Position numbers and translations under genes: made by a program. Shown here piece after piece: positions 40,623-51,248 of a stretch of 64,000 bases of DNA. Under the pieces are notes generated by a model. That model had not been told where the DNA came from. It worked only from the letters and a program-made list of their open reading frames with translations, and ran no database searches. The number at the start of each line of letters is the position of its first letter. Positions within the stretch are counted from its first letter, which is position 1. Source of the stretch: Hygrocybe punicea (taxonomy: Eukaryota; Basidiomycota; Agaricomycetes; Agaricales; Hygrophoraceae); contig OY744468.1 in NCBI GenBank assembly GCA_963556145.1, positions 4,650,001-4,714,000 of the forward strand. Reading direction: 5' to 3'.

Positions 40623-41038
40623 ATCCACCGTCACGACAACCGGGTTGAAACGTAAAGCCGGCTTACGTAATAGCTATACAGAACCAAAGGTATAAAAGGA
40701 TTTTCTTTGCTTTTTCGTTTCCTTCGAACAACCGCGAGGACACAAAAGTTCGGACTCGGTATCAGCTCTTCCGCCTCCTTGTCCGCGTTCCCGTTCTCTA
40801 GATGGAATTAAAAGTGCCCGACGGCGCTGGGTCTTTCTCCTTAGTTTGGGCATCCCCATTCGACCAGTTTCTTCTTATTCAGGAGGCATCGCTTCGGCTG
40901 GCGCTCATGATTGAGACGGACAGACTGGAAGGGGTTACCTGGATTCTGGGGCAGACATACATTCAGCCATTTGGCTTGTATCGAAGTGCGGTTGTTTTAT
41001 TAATATCATAATCCTACTTTGAAATCAAGAAACAATAT
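40623..41038. other. Intergenic region, no gene seen
   Basis: Promoter side of PEX11 and 3' side of the tRNA. A 69-codon plus frame from 40802 has no recognisable content. Confidence 0.4.
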
Positions 41039-41046
41039 AAAAAAAA
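41039..41046 (-). terminator. RNA polymerase III terminator of the tRNA
   Basis: Eight T in a row on the minus strand, five bases after the tRNA 3' end. Confidence 0.7.
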
Positions 41047-41050
41047 CAGA

Positions 41051-41132
41051 TGCGTGAACGGGGAGTCGAACCCCGAGCTAGGTCAACCTCAATTAATGGG
41101 AAGGCCCAATGTTACCGCTACACCATTCACGC
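41051..41132 (-). tRNA. tRNA-Gly (CCC), probably intron-containing
   Basis: On the minus strand the acceptor stem GCGTGAA pairs with TTCACGC, with discriminator A. The A box (TGGTGTAGCGG) and B box (GGTTCGACTCC) are perfect, and the T stem CGGGG/CCCCG is intact. The loop TTCCCAT puts CCC at the anticodon position, reading GGG (Gly). The total of 82 nt implies an intron of about 10 nt beside the anticodon. The anticodon stem pairs poorly in every intron placement I tried, so damage or an unusual fold is possible. Confidence 0.68.
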
Positions 41133-41303
41133 TTGCTAAGTGATTGGAATCTTTTCTATCGAAGCAGTTGGCCTGATTTTTTATTTGTGGCAAGTACAAA
41201 ATCTCCCGAAAGAATAGCGTCGAGACTTGTTATTGCACATTTTGCTTGAGCCTGAGGCCTGAGGCCCTGACGCGATCGGACACGTTTCGATTGACAATAC
41301 TGG

Positions 41304-42154
41304 TCAGAACACGCCTGAACTCTTGATAATCCCAACCGAACTCTTGGCTACATACAACGCAAAGATCCCTGCATCGTCCAAAGAGGATTTCAAAGTGGTG
41401 GAGGCATCCAGGAGCGAATCCAGAAAAGCGTACGCCGTCTTGGGTGAAGTTAGCTGATGAAGCTCTGAAAAAAAGGGTCCGATAAGTCAGCGTAACTGAG
41501 GGTTGTGTTTGGGGTTGTGCTACCTGCTGCTGCATAGATGGCTGCGAGCGAGGCTCTTTGGGTGTACCACGAAAACTAAAAAACTTTCAGTTAAGTAACT
41601 AGTTCGAGGCTTTGAGACATACTTCTGCTGACTTGTCACCTGTAAGATAACATGCTTCATCCGCAATTTTTACAGCGTGCTTCATGACTGGCAGAACATC
41701 AAGGGGTGGGATGCCTGACGAGGGGGTCATGAGAATTGCAAACGCCTTTGGATTTGACAGAGATTAATGAGAAACTGAACTCGGTGTTATGAATAACGCA
41801 GCTGATTACCTCGGAGAGATATTGCAAAACTGGTTCGTTGCGCTGCAACCTGGCACGAAGAAGTGTAGTTATGGTTGGGGAAGGCACGGCCTTCATCTGC
41901 TGCACGCCATCCTCCAGCCAAGCATTTATCAGGATCCTCCGCGCGTCATTGCCTCTGCCAAACAGTGAGTTCACGGCATTATCTGAGAGAGGCTCCTTGT
42001 GCGGCGTTGGGAGAGCAAGGACAGAGTGAGCGAGAGAGGCCCTTGTGAAGCCATGAGTCCTGACCAGAGGAATAGCGAGCTTGAGTAGATGTGCGCTTAG
42101 TCCAGATTGTCAGTTCGTGGATGAACGGTGAGGAGAAGATGCTCACGACGACAT
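41304..42154 (-). CDS. COQ9: Ubiquinone biosynthesis protein COQ9
   Basis: Coq9 is a lipid-binding mitochondrial protein that helps Coq7 hydroxylate the quinone ring. The reconstructed protein reads MSSAHLLKLAIPLV, THGFTRASLAHSVLALP, NSLFGRGNDARRILINAWLE, RNEPVLQYLSEAFAIL, AVKIADEACYLTGDKSAEFSW, YTQRASLAAIYAAAELHQLT, and ends in KSSGVF. It has the TetR-like helical N-part and the C-terminal lipid-binding region of the family. The first coding exon is only 8 nt (ATG TCG TC at 42147-42154), because a GTGAGC donor follows and an in-frame stop lies directly upstream. No targeting peptide is evident, which is odd for a matrix protein; an upstream alternative exon is possible. Confidence 0.85.
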
Positions 42155-42300
42155 TTAGGCTGCAGCGAGCTAGACTGGCTAGTAAACCAGCTTGCATCGC
42201 TTTCCAAATATTTACAACAATAATCCTTCCTTGCCACACAGTCTCTTCTTGTGGAATGCACTAATACCCTGTACCCGTCGATAAATCCTCGTAAACTGCT

Positions 42301-43270
42301 ATGGTATCGCAGGAGACTGGATATACGCGTATACCCCACTCCGAATGCCTTCCTGACGGTGGGCATCTGGAGTCCCAAGCCAATCCCGTCGACGAACTTT
42401 ACGTCCTCCGTAGCAGCACGGACGGCGACAAGACAACTGCGGTCCCAAACTACCTCATCTGGGTTTTCATTGTCATCGTCTGTTTTTGTATTTTCGGCGT
42501 CCTCTTCCTCCCTTTTATTCTCTCCCCCTCCGCCCCCACTCTACTCTCTGACAGCGAAATAGAAGAGCTGTCGCACCCGGACCAGCATCTTGGACTGGAC
42601 GGACCCACGGTTCCACCTCCCCCACCCCAATACCATTTTGCATGGCCTGCTAAGATCACCCGTCTAAACCAGAAGCAAGAAAACTCGGTGTACGGCTCTA
42701 GTCCACAAGTAGTCATCTCCGTCCAAGTGCGTGTTATTCCCAATACCATATCGCAAACTATCCTGTTCAACAAGCACTCTTTCAGGACACAATCATCGTG
42801 CAGTTCCCCGTCCCGGCGCTGGGCGCCTCCACATGCGTTCTCACTTGGACCCCTCCTCCCGAACAAGATCTCGAAACTAAAGGCGATGTTTCCGAGATTG
42901 AAGCCTGGTCCATCATCGCTTCACACACCGCTACCCGTAATTCGTCATTCCCTGACTCTTCAATAGCATCCGTTGCCGATATCGATTTTGACACACTCTC
43001 ATGGAACACCCGTCCCGTCCGCGGCGAGCTCCTGGGAACGCTTGACTTGACGGCGCACCCCAATGCGACCACCATCGAATTTATGTGTCCCACAGACACT
43101 GATGCGCTGACGGTCGAGTTTCGCTGCTTGCGCGTCTCATGCCATGTCCGCTTCAAGCAGGTCTTTATGCCTCCCAAGATGGGTGAGTACTATACTCCCG
43201 CACTGATAATTGTATCTACTGACTTTGGGTAATAATAGGCTTTCTGCTTGGGAGGCGGCAGCCTGAGTAA
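42301..43270 (+). CDS. Single-pass membrane protein, unknown function
   Basis: An N-terminal cytoplasmic part of about 50 residues precedes one helix (IWVFIVIVCFCIFGVLFLPF). The luminal or outer domain has VVISVQDTIIVQFPVPALG, CVLTWTPPPEQDLE, FDTLSWNTRPVRGELLGTLD and a conserved C-end CHVRFKQVFMPPKMGFLLGR. Two introns (about 42727-42785 and 43184-43238). The beta-sheet-like C-part weakly recalls the But2 C-terminal domain, but I would not assign it. It is divergent from COQ9, with 146 bp between start codons. Confidence 0.75.
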
Positions 43271-43474
43271 TGAGTTCAAGTTGTGAATGACCTGTCTGAT
43301 CTCCAGATGTTGTCTGTCAATACAATACCGGGAATAATTGCATAATGACTGCACGATACGTTAGACTAGATTCCAGTAGAAAATATGTTATTTACAGTAA
43401 TTTATTATACCCGGCTTATTCAAGTTCACCGACGCTCTTCACTTCAACGCAAGCTTGGGACACTGTCAAGGAAT

Positions 43475-44490
43475 ATGTCTGACTGGGGTAGATTATTTCC
43501 CCTACAATATTCCAGCAGCGCTTACATTTTTCCCCGCAATACCCGCACATGCAGAACAGTCCGATGGCGACACGCGTGCAATTCCGTCTTCGAAAACACC
43601 CGCCGTGCTGAAGAAGCCTGCAAAGAGTAAGTGGGAGGGCGAGGACAAGGATGATGGCAGCCCTGTCGTGCGTTAAGTTCCCCCCCTCCTCGTTTTCTCC
43701 ATCACGTCCAATGCCGCACACCCATAGAGCGACTGGGAAGCCTCTTCCGAGGAAGATGAGGAATCCCCCGCCGCCGCAGTCGCTCCGCCAAAGAGGAAGG
43801 GCACCCTCAAGGCAAAACTTACCGAGAAGGCTGCCGCCAAGGCCGCCCGCCAGGAAGCGGGCGAAGACGATGCAGAGTACGATTCGGACGTAGTCCTCGA
43901 TCCGGCAGAAAAAGCGCGACTGAATAAGCAGCTCGAGGTGAATTCCGACCTCAACAACGCAGCCGAGCTCTTCGGCGCTGCTGGGCTTGGAGGTAAAACG
44001 GTCCCAACCTTGCTTAATTCATTGAAAACCCCCGTTTCTTAACCATCTCACTCAAGGAACCTCATCCTCAGAACTAGACACCCTAATCTCCTTCCAACCA
44101 CGCACGAAAGAAGATTTCCAGGAGCTCTCGCGGCGTATTATTGAAACTGTCATCCAGCGACATCAAGGCAAACCGCTGTACGCGACCTTCCTCGAGCATC
44201 ATGTCCGCGAACTCGCGATGCCGTTGAGGGACGTCGAGGTGCGCAAGGTCGCCAGCGGGCTGACGGCGCTGGCGAATGAGAAGCAGAAGGAGCAGCGAGA
44301 CAAGGCGAGCGGCAAGAAGAAGTCAAAGGCTTCGGCGAGGCCTATCTTGGGTGCTGCCAAGCTGTCCAAGTGCGTATCAACATCCCTTGACCTGTCCACC
44401 AATATCATTGTTTTGTGAAACAGGCACGGTGCAGACATTTACGACGCCGGCTTGGATGACTTTGGCAATAATCCCGACGATTTCATGTAG
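43475..44490 (+). CDS. HCR1: Translation initiation factor eIF3 subunit j
   Basis: eIF3j (Hcr1) binds the ribosomal mRNA entry channel and helps initiation and recycling. Exon 1 encodes only MSDW plus one base (43475-43487), and joins to EQSDGDTRAIPSSK, then SDWEASSEEDEESP, a Lys/Ala-rich KGTLKAKLTEKAAAK, LNKQLEVNSDLNNAAELFG, LDTLISFQPRTKEDFQELS, and PLYATFLEHHVRELAMPL. The end is DIYDAGLDDFGNNPDDFM, the conserved acidic C-terminus. Introns: 43488-43554, about 43667-43727, about 43992-44056 and about 44371-44424. Confidence 0.93.
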
Positions 44491-44714
44491 AGTATTCCTA
44501 ACTCAACCTCATATAGCCTAACATTGACGTCGACATTCATTACCGGCAATGTACTCATTCGTTATCAACCACATTTAGTGTATCATCCAATGCTGTAATG
44601 ATATTCGCCGACTTCATACACATCTATCCATCACCCGACAATAAGAGTGTCGTTATAAACCGAAAGCAAGGCAAAGCTAGAGATGTTTTTTTAATACGAC
44701 ATCCAAGAGGAAAC

Positions 44715-46193
44715 CTATACCAATCCACTCCCGCCCATCTTTATCGTGTCGCCCACTACCCTAATGACCTCCCCCCAGAGGGTTTCGAGTACGTTCACCG
44801 TTCCCCCTGTTGCGTCACCCACGCGAAGCCGTCTCCTCACCTGCTCAACAGTACTTGCGCTCGCAGCTCCAGCCGCTCGCAAACGCCGCCGCCGCATTTG
44901 CAACAGGAAGCTCAGCAGGGGAAACACCACAAACAGGAGAAGCAAAGTGGTCAGTTTGGGTGTAGTGAGGTACGAACCGAGCGACGCCCGGATGACTGCG
45001 TATGCGCTGGGATTCGATTGGCGCACTTCAGACAAGACTGCACGTGGGCCTCGGGGGAGCACCGTCCCTGATGATGAGGACTCCCGGTCCCCACTGCTGG
45101 CGTGGCCGTTCGCAATGTTAGTGTGATGGCTCTTGCTGGCATTTCGCCGGGTGGTGATGGTGGAGTTGGACGTGAGGGAGGCAGCGGATAACGAGGCGGC
45201 GGTGAGGGAGCCGATGCCAGAAGTGGGGCGTGGAGTGCGTGGAACGACTGTATGGTTGGAGGTGGTAGAGAGGGAGGACGATGAAGACGATATGGAGGAC
45301 GCAGGTGAAGGAGGTCGTGGTGAGGGAACTAATGTATGTTGTGACGAGGGAGTGAGAATGGGAGATGGGGGACGCCGAGATTGGAGTGTTTGAGAGTGCA
45401 GAGTTTGGAGGGCGGATTGAATGCGCTGTGAGACGGTGTATCAGCTGCGAAGAAACGGATGGAATGAAATAGCAAACACACCTCTTTGCGTTCCGAAAGC
45501 AGCTCGCCCTCGTAATGCAGAAATTCTTCGGCGTAGTCCCATTGTTCCAGCCGGGGCAGCACATGCAGGCAATACATCTCGAGCACCTTCGCGTAGCCGT
45601 CCTCGTCACCAGCCTGCTGCTCATCATACTGGCCCCGCCGCGCAAGCCAATCTTCTACCATTCCCCGTCCTACCTCTGCGCAGTCGAGCTTCAAGCTGGA
45701 GAGGACGAGTGTGAGCAGTATCTGTGGCGGAAGAAAGGCCGCATCGGGCTTTTTGCCGTATAGAGCAGGGGTAAATAAGTTGAGCGAGCGTGCGTACAGG
45801 GTGGTAATAAGGGGGGAAGGCGCAATTACGAGATTTGCACGGAGGGGTACGGGGAGGGCTTCGAGATCCGCTGCGAGTGGTGGAGAGGCATACATCGTGG
45901 TCTCGAGAGTGATGCGCAGGATGTCCCATTTTCTGCGATGGGAACTTAGGGCGTCGGGCGCGAGAGACGCGGGCGGGTGGAGGATGGCGAATGCGGAGGT
46001 GAGGAGGGAGTGTGTCAGAGACACATCACGGTGTAGGAATGCTCGTGCAGCGCGGGCGTAGAGGGAGCGGAGGGTGGCGGCTGTTGTTGCAGTTGCAGTT
46101 GTAGTCGGCGAAGGGGTGGTTGACGGTCCCCCTTTAAGAGGAAGGATTGCGGGTGCTGTCGACGCCGTTGTAAGAGTGCTCGTCGCTGTCGGC
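44715..46193 (-). CDS. Probable tail-anchored membrane protein, unknown function
   Basis: From ATG 46193 the protein starts with a Thr/Ser/Ala-rich stretch, then a helical domain: LRSLYARAARAFLHRDVSL, HRRKWDILRITLETTMYASP, LTLVLSSLKLDCAEVGRGMV and LEMYCLHVLPRLEQWDYAEE. One intron (about 45423-45482) leads to a Ser/Pro linker and a hydrophobic helix near the C-terminus (LTTLLLLFVVFPLLSFLLQ) followed by RRRR. TPR-like helices plus a C-terminal anchor recall Pex15/Pex26-type peroxins, an idea only. The stop is TAG at 44715-44717. Confidence 0.7.
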
Positions 46194-46302
46194 ATCGATG
46201 AGCAAGGTAAAGCGCAAAAGCGGACTCCGAGTCGATTCACGTGAATATTGTGAATATTTCTTGGTTCCGTCAAGTCACGTGACGCGACCAAAAGTTCTTG
46301 CG
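46194..46302. promoter_or_regulatory. 109-bp divergent promoter with two CACGTG palindromes
   Basis: Start codons of the tail-anchored protein and of PWP1 point away from each other across 109 bp. The stretch contains TTCACGTGAA (46236-46245) and GTCACGTGAC (46274-46283), two perfect 10-bp palindromes with an E-box core, 38 bp apart centre to centre. Confidence 0.6.
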
Positions 46303-48263
46303 ATGAGCAGCCTCATCTCGTGCGTCTCCTGGGTCCGTCGTGGTGTATCACTGCAACACCCCTCAAAATATGTTCTCGACGACAAGGAGCTTGAGCGGGT
46401 CAGTGCTCTTGCCCGCATTGAGCTTGAGGATGCCCGTACAGAACTTGGGCGCGCACACGAGGCTGCAAAATCGATGGGTCGTGGTGCCGAGGGTGACGAG
46501 GCAGATGACGGAGGAGACGACGGCGAGGGAGATTGGGTTGAGTGAGTTATTGGTTCATTTTGGTCCTGCATAGTTCCCAATTGCGCATTCAAGTGAACCT
46601 GACGGGATGGACATGGATCCATCTGCGGGTACGAAAGGAGAGAATATTGACGAATATAACCTGGAAGATTACGACGATGACACGAAATCAACTGGTATGC
46701 CCTCGTCTCTGATCATCGAGCAGACCTCAGCCTTACATCGTCAGCTGTCGGTCCGTTCAGCAACATCAAAGGTCTAACCTACTACCGCGATAATGAAGAA
46801 GATCCTTATATCACTCTCAAAGACGTACGTTGTCCCTGTCCCCACCCCTATGCCTCTCCTCATTTTCTCCTGCAAGGACGAAGATGACGAACGTGCCGAG
46901 CTCGAAGTCCTGCCGACCGATAACCTTATCGTCGTCGCAAAAACCGAAGACGAAATCTCTCAGCTCGAGATCTACGTATACGACGAGTCGCAGGGGAACC
47001 TCTATGCACACCATGACCTCATGCTCCCCAACTTCCCCCTGTGCCTTGAGTGGCTCGATTTCCCCCCCGCTTCTTCCGCCTCCCACTCTAATGCAATGGC
47101 AGACGCTCTACTACCCCCGAAAGCCTTCGGAAACTACATCGCCGTTGGCACCTTCAACCCCGAGATCGAGATATGGTCCCTCGACGTCGTTGAAGCCATG
47201 TATCCCGACATGGTACTCGGCCGGCCCGACAAAACGGCTGCACATATCCCCAAACCACTCGGCACGGGTAAGAAAAAGCGCAAAAAGACGAAACAGCGTG
47301 ATGTCTCGGCAGCCCATCATGTCGATGCCGTCCTCGCGCTCTCGTGGAACAAAACACACCGGAACTTGCTTGCGAGCGCATCCGCGGACTGTACCGTGAA
47401 ACTGTGGGATCTAAGCCGCAACCCAACCATCAGTGGAGACGGTGGGGGCGCGATCAGGAGCTTTGATGGCGTGCACAAGGACAAAGTCCAAGCAGTACAT
47501 TGGAACGACAAGGAACCGACGGTGCTCTTGACAGGTAGCTACGATCGCAGTGTACGGACATTCGATACACGGGCTCCGGATGCCGGTATTGGGGCTGTGG
47601 TGGGGTCAGACGTGGAAGCATTGCGGTGGGATCCTTGGGAGAGCCACGGGTTCTACGTACGCCTCACATTCTGCATCAGATTTACTTATTATCCCTTGAA
47701 CCCCAGGTCTCCCTCGAAAATGGCCTCGTGCTCAACTTCGACGCGCGTACTCTCCCAACGGACCTCAATTCGCCTTCACCCGCACGCTTCACCCTCCAAG
47801 CCCACGACGGCGCAGTCTCCGCCCTAGACGTTAACCCCCACATCCGCGGGTGCATTGCCACAGGTGGAACAGATAAACTGGTTAAGGTGTGGAATGTAGT
47901 CGAAGACCATGGCGGGCCGGGAACGCAGAATGTTAGTCTAGTTACATCGCGGGACTTGGGTGTGGTGCGTGGTTGATTCCTTGCTCCCTTCACCATCAAG
48001 AATTCACCCGGGCGTTTTTGTTGCAGGGAAAAGTGTTCTCGGCTGTATTCTCCCCAGACGATCCGCTCACGCTGGCTGCAGCCGGTTCAAAAGCAAAGTT
48101 GCAGATATGGGATATCGGTGCTAATTATGGTGCGAGAAAAGCATTTGCGGGCAAGTTGGCTGAGGCAGGTAGGATCTGGAGGGAGAAGGAAGGAGAGTGT
48201 GGGGGGATTGTTGGCGTCGTTAGCGATGAGGAAGATAGTGCAGATGAGGGAGATGATTGCTAG
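46303..48263 (+). CDS. PWP1: WD40 protein PWP1
   Basis: Pwp1 is a nuclear WD-repeat protein needed for large ribosomal subunit (rRNA) maturation. The start MSSLISCVSWVRRGVS is followed by an acidic stretch, GPFSNIKGLTYYRDNEEDPY, then the beta propeller: DNLIVVAKTEDEISQLEIYV, YIAVGTFNPEIEIWSLD, LALSWNKTHRNLLASASAD with KLWDLS, VLLTGSYDRSVRTFD, CIATGGTDKLVKVWN and LTLAAAGSKAKLQIWDIG. The tail is acidic. Introns near 46542-46590, 46692-46740, 46826-46876, 47657-47706 and 47966-48027. Confidence 0.93.
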
Positions 48264-48412
48264 AGTAAAAACTCAAGCAACGCAATAACGATATTATCAA
48301 AACCAAGAAAAAATCGATTAACTAGATCAAGGTCCAATTTCAGGTGCTAAACAAATGGCCCAGCGACTATTGTCCACATGTATTGCCACGTAAACCACTA
48401 AGTCTATCATCT

Positions 48413-50717
48413 TCACGGAGATACACAGTCTGGGATCGTGACGTCCTTGAGGGTTCGACTTGGCAAGACTGATTAGATGATTCTGCACAAGTCAGAGTGA
48501 AGTTGGATCGCTCACTTGGAGTAGAACAATCCCCAGTGGCCCTGACACCGGAAAGTCAGTACGTGAAACAACACGGGATGAACGTTCATACCTCCACGCC
48601 ACCGAATTGCACATCCTGGAATCGTTTGCCTCCATCAGCATGCGGGCACATTAACATAGAAACAGGTAGCTCACCTTCCATGTCTCGTCAAAATACTATT
48701 GCCAGAGGTCAATTCAGCAGGAATCTAACCAAGATTGGACACGTACCTCAAAGAAGAAGTATCTAGTCCCATTCGTATTAGCAGTGCAGACAAACGTATT
48801 CAAGAATATCTGCACAGCGACATGAGACACAAACACAAAATGCAACAACATGTCATTCTTGCCTGGAGATTAGGCTCTGTGGCCAGAGAAGGCCCGTCAC
48901 TTTCGTGCGCCGCGTCAGATGAATTCTTTCCATTCACATTGTTGAGTGGTGTTTAGCACATAACCCGTACGCGGTCACGCTCACCGATGGCCAACCAGTC
49001 TCTGCGATATACATCGTTGGTGCATTGGGGAGCGCCGCAGCCACCTGGACATTGTTGGTATTGAAGAAATCCCAAGTCCAACCTGCTGCGTCGTTGATGT
49101 CCACATGCCCAAACCACGGGTGGACATTAGATAGCTTTAGATTGTCGGGTCGTGAGACAAGAGGATGACACGGGGAAATAAAACGCACTCCATAATCTAT
49201 AGCCTCGAGCACTTTGGTATTGAAATATGCTCCTGCGTCAGAATTCCCAACAGGTATCTTTCCGGTGAGGCCCATACTGGCAAGCATGGCTCGGGTGTCG
49301 TTAATGTCCGCAATGAGTAAATCAGCACCTATGTGGCTGATTCAGGACACCTTACGCAAATACCTTTATTAATAATTACCAACGAACCTGTATTTCCAAC
49401 GGCGCCGTTAGGGTCTTGTTCATTGTGATCCGTGAGGTAGCTGCCAACCCAATGTTGATGAATACGATGTCAGTAGAGGGAGAATTCAAAATGCACTTCA
49501 GCATGAACTCGTTGCCAACAGTAATTCCAGCAATGTGATCAGTGCCGTATGTCTTGATGGCATCCTGTAAGTCAGCCTTTTGTCGATTGTATGCCGCGTT
49601 GTTGTCATCCGGGACAGGATAATTGCCCAGGAAGACTGACACGTTGACCTTCGTCTGCTTGATGGCTTCAAGCTTGAAGAGGGGTGACGATTCAAATCAT
49701 AAGACATTGTCAGAGACATTCGTTCAAAAGATTGAAAAGACTTACGACCAGCGCCGATTGATTGCAGTCAGCGCCGTAGAGACGGATACGCTACACAAAA
49801 GATAATATTCAAGGCGACTCCGACAAGAGATAAGAATTGTGCTTACAGTTGTCAGTTGCGAGAGTAGCTGAATGAATCGACATTAGCAACCAAGAAGTCA
49901 AGAATGAAACTGATAAAAGGTTCACCTGAATGTCTGTGATGACTTGCGCTAGAAAAAATAGACATCAAGACAACAAACGTTCGGAACAAGGAGAGTACAC
50001 TGACACAACGAGTTACCGCAATTTGGCAACAATGAGCCTTCAGGTGTGTACGCAAACCCATAGAACGATTGCTTCAACCGGGGATCCTTTTGGAAAGTGC
50101 TTGGGTCATTGGGATCTGACTGGTTGACTGCACCAGAACCAGAACCAGAACCAGTGCCTGAGCCTGAGCCTGAACCCGAGTTTGCTCCCGAGCCTGAACC
50201 GGAGCCATTTTTTGAAGTGTGACTGTTCTTCTTCGAAAGGACAACGCCGACAGATACGCCGACGGCAATCAGTGCAGCCACAGCAGCGAAGACACCGATG
50301 AGCTATCAAACGAACACGACATTACAGTCAAGCCTCCTCGATGGGCACAGATTCAAACTCACTATCCACTTAGACCGCTTTGGCCCGCTGCTTGACTTCT
50401 CCATCCATTTGTTGTTGCGGGTAGCCGCCGGATAAACATATTCGGCAGTAGCAGAGTTGTATGGCCGTTGAGTTGCTTGAGGAGGGGTGTAGGCCCCACG
50501 CATGCTGTCCTCTGCCATAGTATAAGGAGTGTTGGTGAGGGGAATGTCCTGTGTTGACTGAGTGTGGCCGTATCCTGAGAGATGGTGTGCCGGCTTGTCA
50601 AGAATCAGGGCGTGGACAAACAAGACCGCAAACTGGGCTCACTGGAATCACGTCATAATAGTCTTGGAGGTCTGCAACGGAATTTGCAGGACTATCGTGG
50701 TATGGCGATTGCATCAT
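48413..50717 (-). CDS. GH17 endo-beta-1,3-glucanase, type II membrane protein
   Basis: The enzyme cleaves or remodels beta-1,3-glucan of the cell wall. It has an N-terminal cytoplasmic tail of about 95 residues, a signal anchor (LIGVFAAVAALIAVGVSVGV), a Gly/Ser repeat linker (50140-50210), then the GH17 barrel: FYGFAYTPEGSL, TRIRLYGADCNQSA, VSVFLGNYPVPDD, ITVGNEFML (acid/base Glu), MGLTGKIPVGNSDAG, LSNVHPWFGHVD and MYIAETGWPSG (nucleophile Glu), followed by YFFFEYFDETWK, GHWGLFYSNRTLKD and a Cys near the end. About 14 exons are needed, several very short. This resembles fungal BtgC-type enzymes. Both catalytic Glu are present, so it should be active. Confidence 0.9.
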
Positions 50718-51248
50718 GGCTGAGCGCTGAGCCGTGCTGAGAGCTCGCTGTGTTGTTGGCTGGCAACGGAAAAGACGGAAATATATTGTGGGAAATATCA
50801 GGCAGTGACTTCAAGGGCTCGTTTCAGGGCCCGGGAGCACTGCGCAACCACTACACTGCCTGTCTCGCGAACGCTTCGACTTCGGTCACCATCAATATTA
50901 ATGCATTAATGCGTGCTTCTTCCAGCCTTTAAAGCTTTAACTGCCGTTTGGCTCATGGCGTCTCTTAGACCTTCGCTTTTGCTGCTTCTTCGCGGAAGGG
51001 TTACACTTATTATGGGTCACGGTGTGCTTTAGACACTGGAAGGCCAAGTGCTGCTCGAGTATTCGGTGGTGGCGTTCTAAAGCATCTCCAACATCACCTC
51101 TTCTTGTCACTTCGTTGATAGAGCTCCATTATCATAGTTGTCAAGCTCCGAGTCGTGCTCTTCAGCAAACCAGCGCTGGGAGAAGTCATAGCATTCGGCA
51201 TGTGTACCAGAGAAAATGCAGGGTATAACAACTCGGCAACCAAATCTC
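50718..51248. other. Intergenic region, no gene seen
   Basis: Lies between the GH17 promoter and the 3' end of the GMC gene. Short plus-strand frames have no recognisable content. Confidence 0.4.

Noticed and set aside
42450..43177. Minus-strand frames of 131-138 codons
   Set aside because: Antisense to the two coding exons of the membrane protein gene.
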